Shown here: positions 1-8,802 of the stretch, one piece after another | Layout of the letters: each line of letters starts with the position of its first letter | Numbering within the stretch: the stretch's first letter is position 1 | Source: Rhizobium sp. BT03 | GTDB taxonomy: Bacteria > Pseudomonadota > Alphaproteobacteria > Rhizobiales > Rhizobiaceae | NCBI RefSeq assembly: GCF_030053155.1 | Contig: NZ_CP125641.1 | Coordinates: 248,001-312,000, forward strand | Reading direction: 5' to 3' | DNA length: 64,000 bases | Notes under the pieces: generated by a model | Seen by the model: only the letters and a program-made list of their open reading frames with translations | Databases searched by the model: none | What the model was told of the DNA's origin: nothing | Made by a program: the position numbers and the translations under genes

Positions 1-1
1 C

Positions 2-730
2 TGTTCCTCGGCCGGCTACGACCAGATGGATGTCGAGGCGATGACGCGGCGCGGCATCAAGCTCACCAACACATCCGAGGTGCTGTGCGACGACGTTGCC
101 GACACGGCGCTGCTTCTGATGCTGGCGGCCCGCCGGCGCCTGCCGGAAGGCGACCGCTATGTGCGCTCCGGCGACTGGGGGCGCAACGGCATGATGCCGC
201 TGACGACATCGACGTCGGGCAAGAAGGCCGGGATCGTCGGCCTCGGCCGCATCGGTATGGCGATTGCCAGGCGATGCGAGGCTGTCGGGCTGACGGTCGG
301 CTATTGCGGGCGGACGAAAAAAGCCGGCAACGATTTTGCCTATTTCGACGAGCCGGTGAAACTGGCGGACTGGGCCGATATCCTGATCGTGGCGACGCCG
401 GGCGGGGCCTCGACCGAAAAGTTGATTTCGGCTGAGGTGCTGAACGCGCTCGGCCCGGCGGGCAGCTTCATCAACATTGCCCGCGGCACCGTGGTCGATG
501 AGCCGGCCTTGATCCGGGCCTTGCAGGAGAAGCGGATCGCCTCGGCCGGCATCGATGTCTACCTCAACGAACCCCATCCCGATCCGCGCTTTGCAGCGCT
601 CGATAATGTCGTGCTCTATCCTCATCACGCCAGCGGCACCGAGGAAACGCGCGACAGGATGGCGCAATTGACGGTCGACAACCTTGCCGCCTTCTTCGCA
701 GGCAGGCCGCTGCTGACGCCGGTCAATTGA
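2..730 (+). CDS. D-2-hydroxyacid dehydrogenase, 5' end outside window
   Basis: The reading frame is open from base 2, so the gene begins upstream of the window; 242 C-terminal residues are visible. It is a NAD(P)-dependent D-isomer 2-hydroxyacid dehydrogenase, which reduces 2-oxo acids or oxidises 2-hydroxyacids in the cytosol. Seen: the Rossmann motif GLGRIG, the catalytic Arg in NIARGTVVDE, the Glu in NEPHPDP and the His in YPHHASG, which together form the family triad. It ends 30 bases before the convergent GntR gene. Its neighbours degrade sugar acids, so a glyoxylate/hydroxypyruvate or sugar-acid reductase role is inferred; the exact substrate cannot be read. Confidence 0.88.
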   Translation, partial: CSSAGYDQMDVEAMTRRGIKLTNTSEVLCDDVADTALLLMLAARRRLPEGDRYVRSGDWGRNGMMPLTTSTSGKKAGIVGLGRIGMAIARRCEAVGLTVGYCGRTKKAGNDFAYFDEPVKLADWADILIVATPGGASTEKLISAEVLNALGPAGSFINIARGTVVDEPALIRALQEKRIASAGIDVYLNEPHPDPRFAALDNVVLYPHHASGTEETRDRMAQLTVDNLAAFFAGRPLLTPVN

Positions 731-759
731 CCCCGGCGGAAATCCGCGGCGCGGCAGGC

Positions 760-1488
760 TCAGACGAAGTAATCAGGGAACTCCTTCCTGAGCTCTTCCA
801 CTTTCGCGACGGTGCGGCTGAGATGCTCGCGGATCGCATCGACCGCACCCTGCTCATCGCGGGCGGCAATCGCGTCGATGATGGCGTGGTGACCGTCGAG
901 GATGCTCATGATCTTGCCCTTTTCGGGCAGATGCAGACGGCGAAGGCGCTCGAGATGGCCGGACCGCTCGCGAACCAGTTGATGCAGGCTGCTGCGCTTG
1001 GCGCCTGCGAACAATGTCTGGTGAAAGAGTTCGTCGAGCTCCTGGAAGATGGCGATCTGATCGACGTCGTCGGCGACGGCCGACTGCATTTTGATGATCG
1101 AGCGGGCGCGCGTGATGACGGTTGGATCCGGGTCCGGATCGGTCGCGAGGCGGCGGCAGACTTCCGATTCCAGCGCGACGCGAAGGAAATGCGCCTCGTA
1201 AATCTGCAGGACGTCGATCCTGGTCACCACGGTGCGGGACTGCGGGTAAATGCGCACCAGGCCTTCCTGTTTAAGGAGCTGCAACGCGTCACGAATGGGG
1301 GTCTGGCTGACTTCATAGGTCTCGGTCAGCTCGGTGCGCGACAGCGTGGTGTCCGGCGGCAGCTGGATGGTGATGATGCGCTTTCTGAGATCATCATAGA
1401 CGCGCTGGACGGTGCTGCCGGCCGCGGCGGGAAAACCGGGTGCAGTCAGGCCAAATGTGGAGGCGAACTGGGAATTCATGTGAGGCAA
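760..1488 (-). CDS. GntR-family (FCD) transcriptional regulator
   Basis: 242 residues. A winged-helix GntR domain lies at about residues 24-90 (VSQTPIRDALQLLKQEG is the recognition-helix region), followed by an all-helical FCD effector domain at about 98-225. Candidate metal/ligand residues are seen in ELDELFHQTLF, GHHAIIDAI and REHLSRT. FCD regulators usually repress catabolic operons and are released by a carboxylic acid. It is transcribed divergently from the sugar-acid dehydratase operon, and an inverted repeat lies between them, so it is the likely local repressor. Some of the same sequence recurs before the binding-protein gene at 7213. Confidence 0.9.
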   Translation of the reverse strand: MPHMNSQFASTFGLTAPGFPAAAGSTVQRVYDDLRKRIITIQLPPDTTLSRTELTETYEVSQTPIRDALQLLKQEGLVRIYPQSRTVVTRIDVLQIYEAHFLRVALESEVCRRLATDPDPDPTVITRARSIIKMQSAVADDVDQIAIFQELDELFHQTLFAGAKRSSLHQLVRERSGHLERLRRLHLPEKGKIMSILDGHHAIIDAIAARDEQGAVDAIREHLSRTVAKVEELRKEFPDYFV

Positions 1489-1509
1489 TCCTTTTCACTC
1501 CATTCATAG

Positions 1510-1541
1510 CTTTGCACGCTCTAATGCACAAGAATGCAAAG
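1510..1541. promoter_or_regulatory. Inverted repeat in the GntR/dehydratase divergent promoter
   Basis: CTTTGCA (1510-1516) and TGCAAAG (1535-1541) form a perfect 7-base inverted repeat 18 bases apart. Inside is CTAATGCA (1521-1528), whose reverse, GCATTAG, recurs at 7111-7117. The AT-rich run at about 1551-1558 could be the -10 region of the plus-strand operon. This suits autoregulation plus operon control by the GntR protein; the assignment is inference. Confidence 0.4.
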
Positions 1542-1623
1542 TTGCCGTTGATATATATGGGAAACTAAAATATCAGTTGGAAGGAGGCGTGCAGAGGAGC
1601 ACGCAAAAAGGTGGGAGAAAGCC

Positions 1624-3360
1624 GTGGCCGCGAGGAAAACTTACGAAGAATTGCGGTCGGCCCGATGGATGCTGCCGGATGATCAACGTTCATTCGGTCA
1701 CCGGTCGCGGACCATGCAGATGGGCTATGCGCCGGAGGATTGGCAGGGAAAGCCGATCATCGCCGTCATCAACACCTGGTCCGACGCCCAGCCGTGCCAC
1801 ATGCATTTCCGCGAACGCGTGGAATGGGTGAAGCGGGGCATTCTTCAGTCGGGCGGGTTCCCGATGGAATTGCCTGCTCTTTCGCTTTCCGAGAATTTCG
1901 TCAAGCCGACGACGATGCTCTACCGCAACATGCTGGCGATGGAGACCGAGGAGCTGTTGCGCAGCCATCCTGTCGACGGCGCCGTTCTGATGGGCGGCTG
2001 CGACAAGACGACACCCGGCCTTGTCATGGGTGCGGTCAGCATGGGCATTCCCTTTGTTTATCTGCCGGCCGGCCCGATGCTTCGCGGCAATTACGCCGGC
2101 AAGACGCTCGGCTCCGGCACCGACGGTTTCAAATATTGGGACGAGCGGCGTGCCGGCACGATCACCAAGGAGGAGTGGCAGGGCATCGAAGGCGGCATTG
2201 CCCGCAGCTACGGCCATTGCATGACCATGGGCACGGCGTCGACGATGACGGCGATCGCCGAGGCCATGGGTTTGACGCTGCCGGGCGCTTCCTCGATTCC
2301 GGCGGCAGACGCCAACCACCAGCGCATGTCGGCAGCCTGCGGCCGCCGCATCGTCGATATGGTGTGGGAGGATCTGACGCCGGACAAGATCATCACGCAG
2401 GCCTCCGTCGACAATGCCGTCACGGTCGCCATGGCGACCGGCTGCTCCACCAATGCGATCATCCATCTGATCGCCATGGCGCGGCGCGCCGGCGTGCCGC
2501 TGGAGCTCGATGACCTCGATCGCATCGGCCGCGCGACTCCGGTTCTTGCCAACATCCGGCCGTCCGGCTCGACCTACCTGATGGAGGATTTCTTTTATGC
2601 GGGCGGCTTGCGGGCGCTAATGAAGCAGCTCGGCGACAAGCTGGATCCCACCGCCATCACCGTCACCGGCAAACCCTTGGTGGACGGCCTCGACCAGGTG
2701 AAAATCTACAATGACGACGTTATCCGGCCATTGTCGAACCCGGTCTATCACGAAGGTTCGCTGGCCGTCCTCAAGGGGAACCTGTGTCCCGACGGCGCGG
2801 TCATCAAGCCGGCGGCCTGCGACCCGAAGTTCCACCGTCATCGCGGTCCGGCGCTGGTCGCCGACAGTTATGCGGAGATGAAGAAGATCATCGACGATCC
2901 CGATTATCCGCTGACGCCCGATACGGTGCTGGTGCTGCGCAATGCCGGCCCGCAGGGCGGGCCCGGCATGCCGGAATGGGGCATGATCCCGATGCCGAAG
3001 GCGTTGTTGAAGCTCGGCCTGCGCGACATGGTGCGCATTTCGGATGCCCGCATGTCCGGAACGAGCTTCGGCGCCTGCGTGCTGCACGCCGCGCCGGAAT
3101 CTTATATCGGCGGGCCGCTGGCTTTGTTGCGAACCGGGGACATGGTCGAGCTCGACATTCCGGCGCGCAGCCTCAATATGCTGGTTTCCGAAGAGCAGAT
3201 CGCAGCGCGGCGTGCCGCCTGGGTGGCGCCGACAAGGCACTACGAGCGCGGTTACGGCTTTATGTTCTCCAAGCATATCGAGCAGGCCGACAAAGGCTGC
3301 GACTTCGACTTCCTGACGACGGAATTCGGTGGCAAGACGCCCGAACCGGCTATCAACTGA
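1624..3360 (+). CDS. IlvD/Edd-family sugar-acid dehydratase
   Basis: 578 residues from a GTG start, preceded by GGTGGGAG. This is the length of the pentonate/hexonate dehydratases of the family, which remove water from aldonic acids to give 2-keto-3-deoxy acids using a [2Fe-2S] cluster and Mg2+. Seen: the three cluster cysteines, C58 (AQPCHMHF), C126 (GGCDKTTPG) and C199 (GHCMTMGTAST), at nearly the spacing of Rhizobium L-arabinonate dehydratase, and the catalytic Ser in DARMSGTSFG. Sequence alone does not separate arabinonate, xylonate, gluconate or another aldonate as substrate. It heads a plus-strand operon; the next gene starts 10 bases after its stop. Leucine/valine biosynthesis (true IlvD) is less likely in this context. 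Confidence 0.88.
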   Translation: MAARKTYEELRSARWMLPDDQRSFGHRSRTMQMGYAPEDWQGKPIIAVINTWSDAQPCHMHFRERVEWVKRGILQSGGFPMELPALSLSENFVKPTTMLYRNMLAMETEELLRSHPVDGAVLMGGCDKTTPGLVMGAVSMGIPFVYLPAGPMLRGNYAGKTLGSGTDGFKYWDERRAGTITKEEWQGIEGGIARSYGHCMTMGTASTMTAIAEAMGLTLPGASSIPAADANHQRMSAACGRRIVDMVWEDLTPDKIITQASVDNAVTVAMATGCSTNAIIHLIAMARRAGVPLELDDLDRIGRATPVLANIRPSGSTYLMEDFFYAGGLRALMKQLGDKLDPTAITVTGKPLVDGLDQVKIYNDDVIRPLSNPVYHEGSLAVLKGNLCPDGAVIKPAACDPKFHRHRGPALVADSYAEMKKIIDDPDYPLTPDTVLVLRNAGPQGGPGMPEWGMIPMPKALLKLGLRDMVRISDARMSGTSFGACVLHAAPESYIGGPLALLRTGDMVELDIPARSLNMLVSEEQIAARRAAWVAPTRHYERGYGFMFSKHIEQADKGCDFDFLTTEFGGKTPEPAIN

Positions 3361-3369
3361 GGCACAACG

Positions 3370-4560
3370 ATGTTTGATCCCAATCGACGCACGATCCCCG
3401 CACAGCCGCCCAAGGCCGGCTTTGCGGCAGGTCCGGCCAAGCTGGACGCCATCCGCTCGGTCACTCTGTCGCTCGCTTATCTGCCTTTGGCGCGGCCGAT
3501 CAGCGACGCCAAGGTTTTGACGGGCCGGCAGAAGCCGCTGACGGAGGTGGCGTTTCTGTTTTGCGAGATCGTCTCCGAAGCCGGCCATAGCGGTCTCGGC
3601 TTCAGTTACTCGAAGCGGGCAGGCGGCCCCGCTCTTTATGCGCATGCCTGCGAGATTGCCGACAATCTGATCGGCGAAGATCCCAGCGACACGGCGCGGA
3701 TATGGGACAAACTCTGCTGGGCCGGGGCTTCTGTCGGCCGCTCCGGCATTGCGACGCAGGCCATTGCCGCCATCGACATCTGCCTCTGGGACCTGAAGGC
3801 GAAACGGGCCGGCCTGCCGCTGGCGAAACTGCTTGGCGCCCATCGCGACAGCGTCGCCTGCTACAACACGTCAGGCGGCTTCCTGTCGTCGAGTGTCGAG
3901 GAAATCCGCGATGCCATCGATCACTCGATCGCCGCCGGTATCGGCGGCATCAAGATCAAGGTCGGGCAGCCGGACCCGATGGTCGACCTTCGCCGGCTTG
4001 ATGCCGTGACCAGCCATATCGACGGCCGTGTGCCGCTCATGGTCGATGCCAACCAGCAATGGGACCGCACGACGGCCTTGCGCTTCGGCCGCCTGGTCGA
4101 GCCGCTCAATCTCGAATGGATCGAAGAGCCGCTTGATGCCTATGACGCCGAGGGCCATGCCGCGCTGGCGCGCGAACTCGCCACGCCGATCGCCACCGGC
4201 GAGATGCTGGCAAGCGCCGACGAACATATGGCCCTGATCCGCGCTGACGCGGTCGACTTCATTCAGCCGGATGCGCCGCGGGTCGGCGGCATCACGCCCT
4301 TTCTGCGCATCTGCACGCAAGCCGAGGCGAAACGCATGCGGCTCGCGCCGCATTTCGCCATGGAAATCCATCTGCACCTGGCGGCCGCCTATGCGCACGA
4401 GCCGTGGGTAGAGCATTTCGATTGGCTGGCGCCACTGTTCAACGAGCAGCTCGACATTAGGGATGGCCGGATGATCGTGCCCGCCCGTCCGGGGCTTGGC
4501 TGCAGCCTGACGGGCAAAGCCCGTGACTGGACCGTGGAAACGCGCAGCTTCGGCAGCTGA
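3370..4560 (+). CDS. L-talarate/galactarate dehydratase (enolase superfamily)
   Basis: 396 residues. It closely resembles Salmonella L-talarate/galactarate dehydratase, with shared blocks such as DAKVLTGRQKPLTEV, WAGASVGRSG and VDANQQWDR. Family catalytic positions are all present: K195 and K197 (IKIKVGQP), metal ligands D226, E252 and E278, and H328 (LAPHFAMEIH), with D301 beside it. Such enzymes dehydrate galactarate to 5-keto-4-deoxyglucarate and epimerise it with L-talarate, in the cytosol. It lies in an operon with an IlvD-type dehydratase and a ketoglutarate semialdehyde-type dehydrogenase, which fits aldarate use. The next gene follows after 21 bases. Family assignment is strong; substrate is by similarity. 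Confidence 0.9.
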   Translation: MFDPNRRTIPAQPPKAGFAAGPAKLDAIRSVTLSLAYLPLARPISDAKVLTGRQKPLTEVAFLFCEIVSEAGHSGLGFSYSKRAGGPALYAHACEIADNLIGEDPSDTARIWDKLCWAGASVGRSGIATQAIAAIDICLWDLKAKRAGLPLAKLLGAHRDSVACYNTSGGFLSSSVEEIRDAIDHSIAAGIGGIKIKVGQPDPMVDLRRLDAVTSHIDGRVPLMVDANQQWDRTTALRFGRLVEPLNLEWIEEPLDAYDAEGHAALARELATPIATGEMLASADEHMALIRADAVDFIQPDAPRVGGITPFLRICTQAEAKRMRLAPHFAMEIHLHLAAAYAHEPWVEHFDWLAPLFNEQLDIRDGRMIVPARPGLGCSLTGKARDWTVETRSFGS

Positions 4561-4581
4561 ATTTGAACGAGGAGAGGAAAT

Positions 4582-5292
4582 ATGAACCCCGCAACCCGTG
4601 AAAAGCTGATGGGTGTCTCGGTCGCGACGCTCTGCTCGGCGCTGTTCAAGCGCGGCCTGAGAAACCAGACGGTCCAGGATGTCCGGCCGGTGCAGCCGAA
4701 GGGCCGCAATATGGTGGGGCCGGCCTTCACGCTGCGCTATATGCCGGCGCGCGAGGACCGCAATGCGATGAACGTGTTTCGGAACCCGAAACATCCGCAA
4801 CGGCTTGCCATCGAGACCTGCCCCGACGGCCATGTTCTGGTGATGGACAGCCGCAAGGATCCGCGGGCGGCCTCGGCTGGCGACATATTGATTACCCGTC
4901 TGATGATGCGCGGCGGCGCCGGCGTCGTCACCGACGGCGGCTTCCGCGATGCCATGACCATCGGCAGCCTTGATATTCCCGCCTATCACCATCGTCCCTC
5001 CAGCCCGACCAACCTCACGCTGCACGAGGCGATCGACATCAACGTGCCGATCGGCTGCGGTGACGTGGCGGTCTTCCCTGGTGATATCATGGTTGGCGAC
5101 GACGACAGCGTGATCGTCATCCCGGCCGAGATCGCCGACGAGATCGCCGACGAAGCGGTGGAGATGACCGCTTACGAGGATTTCGTCACGGAGCGCGTCA
5201 AACAGGGGCATACGATCATCGGCCTCTATCCGGCCACCGACGAAAGCAATCTGACGCTCTTTGCCGAATGGCGAAAGGTGAACGGTCGCTAA
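4582..5292 (+). CDS. RraA-like / HMG-CHA aldolase-fold protein
   Basis: 236 residues, GAGGAG ribosome site before ATG. It belongs to the RraA-like fold that includes 4-hydroxy-4-methyl-2-oxoglutarate/4-carboxy-4-hydroxy-2-oxoadipate aldolases and decarboxylase-like enzymes. Seen: VTDGGFRDAM, containing the Arg-Asp pair that binds substrate and divalent metal in the aldolases, and the IGCGDVAVFPGD block typical of the family. In rhizobial sugar-acid operons such proteins are common, but their reaction is often unassigned; aldol cleavage or decarboxylation of a keto-acid intermediate is inferred. It is very unlikely to be an RNase E regulator in this setting. Confidence 0.8.
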   Translation: MNPATREKLMGVSVATLCSALFKRGLRNQTVQDVRPVQPKGRNMVGPAFTLRYMPAREDRNAMNVFRNPKHPQRLAIETCPDGHVLVMDSRKDPRAASAGDILITRLMMRGGAGVVTDGGFRDAMTIGSLDIPAYHHRPSSPTNLTLHEAIDINVPIGCGDVAVFPGDIMVGDDDSVIVIPAEIADEIADEAVEMTAYEDFVTERVKQGHTIIGLYPATDESNLTLFAEWRKVNGR

Positions 5293-5360
5293 AAGCGACG
5301 CATCTCGAACATTGGATCACCGCATCAGGACGGGGCGAGGCTCCGCCGGGGAGGATAAGA

Positions 5361-6878
5361 ATGAGCTGGACACCTTCAGGCAGGCATCTCATTGCCGGCG
5401 AGTGGATTGCCGGAACGACGGCATTTCGCTCCGAGCCGGCGCACGGCCCGGCCCATGACTTCGCTGTCGGCACGACGGAACTGGTCGACCGCGCCTGCCG
5501 CGCTGCCGAAGCCGCTTTTGCGGCGTTTTCAGCAAAGACATGTGAGGAGCGCGCCATTTTCCTCGAAACGATCGCCGAGGAGATCGACAGACGCGGCGAG
5601 GCCGTCACCCTCATCGGAACGCAGGAAACCGGGCTCCCGGAAGGCCGGCTCAATGGCGAGCGTGCCCGCACCACGGGCCAGCTCAAACTGTTTGCCGAGC
5701 ATATCCGCAAGGGCGCGCATCTCGACGCGCGTGTCGATGCGGCGCAACCCGAACGGCAGCCGGCGCCGCGGCCCGAGATCCGCCTGGTGCAGCGGCCGAT
5801 CGGCCCGGTGGCCGTCTTCGGCGCCTCGAATTTTCCGCTGGCATTCTCAACGGCCGGCGGCGATACGGCCGCCGCGCTTGCCGCCGGCTGCCCTGTTGTG
5901 GTCAAGGGACATTCAGCCCATCCCGGCACCGGCGAGATCATTGCCGAGGCGATCGCCGCCGCGATCGAACGCACCGGAATGCCGGCCGGCGCCTTCAGCC
6001 TGATCCAGGGCGGGCGCCGCGATGTCGGCACGGCTCTGGTGACGCATCCCGCCATCAAGGCGGTCGGCTTTACCGGATCGCTTGCCGGCGGTCGTGCGCT
6101 CTTCGACCTTTGCGCCCAGCGCCCCGAACCGATCCCCTTTTTCGGGGAACTCGGCAGCGTCAATCCGATGTTCCTGCTGCCGGCCGCGACCGCTGCCCGG
6201 GCGGAGGCGATCGGTTCAGGCTGGGCGGGCTCCCTGACGCTCGGGGCCGGCCAGTTCTGCACCAAACCCGGTATCGCCGTCGTGGTCGATGGGCCGGAGG
6301 CGGACAGGTTTACCGGCGCTGCCAAGTCGGCTCTCGAAAAGGTGGCGCCGCAGACGATGCTGACCCAAGGCATCGCCGCCGCCTATCACGACGGTGTCGA
6401 GCGCATGCGGGTCAGCAATGCCGTCGCGCCGGTTCTCTCTGTCGAGAGTGCCGGTCGGGACGCAGCGCCGAACCTGTTCGAGACCAATGGCTCGGCCTGG
6501 CTCGCCGATCATTCGCTCAGCGAAGAGGTGTTCGGTTCTCTCGGTCTGGTGGTACGCGTCGGCTCGCCGGAAGAGATGCTCACCCTTGCCGAAAGCTTCC
6601 GGGGACAGTTGACGGCGACGATCCATATGGACGACGCAGATCTTGGTCTTGCCCGCGACCTGCTGCCGATCCTCGAAAGGAGGGCGGGCCGATTGCTGGT
6701 CAATGGCTTCCCGACCGGCGTCGAGGTTGTCGATTCCATGGTGCATGGCGGTCCCTATCCGGCCTCGACCAATTTCGGCGCGACCAGCGTCGGGACCATG
6801 TCGATCCGCAGGTTTCTGCGCCCCGTCGCCTACCAGAATTTCCCCGCCGGCCTGTTGCCCCAAGACCTGCGCAACTGA
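5361..6878 (+). CDS. Aldehyde dehydrogenase, 2,5-dioxovalerate (ketoglutarate semialdehyde) type
   Basis: 505 residues. The ATG at 5361 is chosen because GGGGAGGATAAGA precedes it. It is an NAD(P)-dependent aldehyde dehydrogenase with the layout of sugar-acid-pathway 2-oxoglutarate semialdehyde dehydrogenases (start GRHLIAGEWIAG, central FGASNFPLAFSTAGGDTA). Seen: catalytic Cys in GAGQFCTKPG and general-base Glu in FGELGSVNP. It would oxidise 2-oxoglutarate semialdehyde, the end product of pentonate and aldarate dehydration routes, to 2-oxoglutarate for the TCA cycle. It is the fourth gene of the operon. Succinate semialdehyde or another aldehyde remains possible. Confidence 0.87.
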   Translation: MSWTPSGRHLIAGEWIAGTTAFRSEPAHGPAHDFAVGTTELVDRACRAAEAAFAAFSAKTCEERAIFLETIAEEIDRRGEAVTLIGTQETGLPEGRLNGERARTTGQLKLFAEHIRKGAHLDARVDAAQPERQPAPRPEIRLVQRPIGPVAVFGASNFPLAFSTAGGDTAAALAAGCPVVVKGHSAHPGTGEIIAEAIAAAIERTGMPAGAFSLIQGGRRDVGTALVTHPAIKAVGFTGSLAGGRALFDLCAQRPEPIPFFGELGSVNPMFLLPAATAARAEAIGSGWAGSLTLGAGQFCTKPGIAVVVDGPEADRFTGAAKSALEKVAPQTMLTQGIAAAYHDGVERMRVSNAVAPVLSVESAGRDAAPNLFETNGSAWLADHSLSEEVFGSLGLVVRVGSPEEMLTLAESFRGQLTATIHMDDADLGLARDLLPILERRAGRLLVNGFPTGVEVVDSMVHGGPYPASTNFGATSVGTMSIRRFLRPVAYQNFPAGLLPQDLRN

Positions 6879-7212
6879 AGCCGGGGCGCACCAAATTGAT
6901 CGCCGCGGCGAAACTTCGCGAGATCATTCGCCGGCTTCGAGGCGGATCAAGCCTGCGCCGCTGACCGATCTTACCGATGAAGAGGTCGGGATGTCGCGCG
7001 GACTGATAGCTTCGGCCGGTTAGAAATCGAGCGTTCCAGACATAGTGAGTGTCCGTGTTTCGGACACCGCGCTTGATCGCTCCGTTCAACTAGTATATTA
7101 GTGCATTTGCGCATTAGATCGGCTTTTGCAGGAGGAGGCGAGGGCCGAGTCACCTGAGATAGGACGAAGATTCGCTGTAAGGAGCGCCGTCGGCGCATGG
7201 GAGGAGAACGAA
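6879..7212 (+). other. 334-base gene-free stretch before the binding-protein gene
   Basis: No convincing reading frame. The left 200 bases show nothing I recognise. The right part holds an AT-rich element and the TTAG/GCATTAG repeat region (about 7092-7117), which probably marks a separate promoter for the transporter gene. GGAGGAG at 7199-7205 is the ribosome site of that gene. Confidence 0.5.
7098..7117 (+). promoter_or_regulatory. Candidate GntR operator before the binding-protein gene
   Basis: TTAGTGCA (7098-7105) and TGCGCATTAG (7108-7117) form an imperfect inverted pair just downstream of the AT-rich TAGTATATTA, a possible -10 box. The GCATTAG half matches, in reverse, CTAATGC at 1521-1527 in the GntR promoter. 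A repressor bound here would cover the start of transcription. Assignment to the GntR protein at 760-1488 is inference from the shared half-site. Confidence 0.35.
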
Positions 7213-8733
7213 ATGAAACTGCATTTGGTTGCTGCCTGTATTTCAACCGCGATGATCGGGCTGAGCGCTGGCTCGGCACACGCTGACGATGCCAAGAACA
7301 ACGTCACTGTCGTGCTTGCCGAGACCGTCGATGTCGTCGAGCCCTGCATGGCGGCGCGCCAAGACGTCGGCCGGGTCATGTCCGAGAACGTCAACGAGAT
7401 GCTGGTCGAATTCGATTACGTCAATGGCGGCCTCAAACCACGCCTGGCGACGGAATGGTCGAAGATCGACGACGACACCTGGGAATTCAAGCTGCGCCCG
7501 AACGTCAAATGGCACGACGGTAGGCCGTTCACCGCCAAGGACGTCCAGTTCACGATCGAGCGCAACAAGAACAAGAAGCTCAGCTGCGAAACCGGCGGCA
7601 AATATTTCGGCGGCACGGAATTCAGCTTCGAGACGCCGGATGCCAACACGATCCGCATTACGACAAAACCGGCGCAGCCGATTCTGCCGCTGCTGATGAC
7701 GGTGATGGCCGTGGAATCGGCCGAAGCGACGCCTGCAGATGAATTCACCCGCAAGCCGATCGGCACCGGCCCATTTACCTTTGACAAATGGGAGATCGGC
7801 CAGTCGATCGTGCTGAAGCGCAATCCGGATTATTGGGGGGAGAAGCCCCAGGTCGAACAGGCCACCTACCTGTTCCGCTCGGACAGCGCGGTTGCGGCCG
7901 CCATGGTCGATGCCGGCGAAGCCGATATCGTTCCGGCCGTATCGGTGCAGGATGCCACCAACAAGGAAACCGATTTCGCCTATCCGAATTCGGAGACGAC
8001 ATCGCTGCGCATCGATACCCGCGCAGCACCGCTCAACGACCGGCGCATACGCGAAGCGATGAATCTTGCCATCGATCGTCAGGCAATGCTCGGAACGCTG
8101 TTTCCCGAACAGGCAAAGATTGCGACGCAGCTCGTCGTGCCCACAACGATCGGCTACAATGCCGATATCCCCGCCTGGCCCTATGATCCTGAAAAGGCAA
8201 AGGAACTGGTCAAGGCGGCGAAAGCTGACGGCGTCCCGGTCGATCAAGAGATCCGCATCATCGGCCGCAACGGGCAATATCCCAACGCCACCGAAGCGAT
8301 GGAAGCGATGATGGCCATGCTTCAGGACGTCGGTTTGAACGTCAAGCTCGACATGTACGACGTTTCCGTGTGGAACGGCTATTTCGTTGCGCCTTTCGTC
8401 GCCGATTCCGGCCCGACATTGACCCAGTCGCAGCACGACAATGCGACCGGAGATCCCGTCTTCACCGCATTCGTGAAATACGCGACCGACGGCTCTCACT
8501 CCATGGTTCGGGATCCCGCGGTCGACGCCCTCATCGCCAAGGCGACCTCAGCCACCGGCGACGAGCGCACAAAACTCTGGAAGGAGCTTTTCGCCAAGGT
8601 GAACACCGAGATCATCGCCGATATTCCGATGTTTCATATGGTCGGCTTCACCCGCGTTTCGCCGCGTCTCGACTTCAAGCCGACGATCGCGACGAATTCC
8701 GAACTGCAGCTGTCGCAGATCCGCTTCAAGTAA
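7213..8733 (+). CDS. ABC transporter substrate-binding protein, family 5 (peptide/sugar-acid type)
   Basis: 506 residues; ATG at 7213 with GGAGGAG upstream and a Sec signal peptide (positive start, hydrophobic core, cleavage near AHADDA). It is an SBP_bac_5 periplasmic binding protein like those of Dpp/Opp importers. Seen: the family block NGGLKPRLATEWSKID and WKFKLRPNVKW-type segment followed by HDGRPFTAKDVQFTIE. It is an orphan: no permease or ATPase gene follows, only an Ldh-family enzyme. It may deliver its ligand to the permeases encoded elsewhere, for example the Dpp-type set at 52-56 kb. The ligand cannot be read; operon context suggests a sugar acid or a conjugate of one. Confidence 0.87.
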   Translation: MKLHLVAACISTAMIGLSAGSAHADDAKNNVTVVLAETVDVVEPCMAARQDVGRVMSENVNEMLVEFDYVNGGLKPRLATEWSKIDDDTWEFKLRPNVKWHDGRPFTAKDVQFTIERNKNKKLSCETGGKYFGGTEFSFETPDANTIRITTKPAQPILPLLMTVMAVESAEATPADEFTRKPIGTGPFTFDKWEIGQSIVLKRNPDYWGEKPQVEQATYLFRSDSAVAAAMVDAGEADIVPAVSVQDATNKETDFAYPNSETTSLRIDTRAAPLNDRRIREAMNLAIDRQAMLGTLFPEQAKIATQLVVPTTIGYNADIPAWPYDPEKAKELVKAAKADGVPVDQEIRIIGRNGQYPNATEAMEAMMAMLQDVGLNVKLDMYDVSVWNGYFVAPFVADSGPTLTQSQHDNATGDPVFTAFVKYATDGSHSMVRDPAVDALIAKATSATGDERTKLWKELFAKVNTEIIADIPMFHMVGFTRVSPRLDFKPTIATNSELQLSQIRFK

Positions 8734-8749
8734 GCCGGGTGCGGACATC

Positions 8750-8782
8750 AGCGCGGGCCGCCTTTCCTGAATGGCCCGCGCT
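8750..8782 (+). terminator. Hairpin after the binding-protein gene
   Basis: AGCGCGGGCC and GGCCCGCGCT form a 10-bp stem with a 13-base loop, followed by TTTCC. It lies 17 bases after the stop of the binding-protein gene and before the Ldh-family gene. Either a partial terminator or a 3'-stabilising hairpin is likely; read-through to the next gene is probable. Confidence 0.6.
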
Positions 8783-8802
8783 TTCCATGACATGACGGAT
8801 GG

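Noticed and set aside
727..1509. 260-residue open frame opposite the GntR regulator
   Set aside because: The minus strand encodes a complete GntR/FCD protein with a proper start; this frame has no recognisable motif.
3871..5211. 446-residue minus-strand open frame over the dehydratase and RraA-like genes
   Set aside because: Antisense of two motif-bearing genes.
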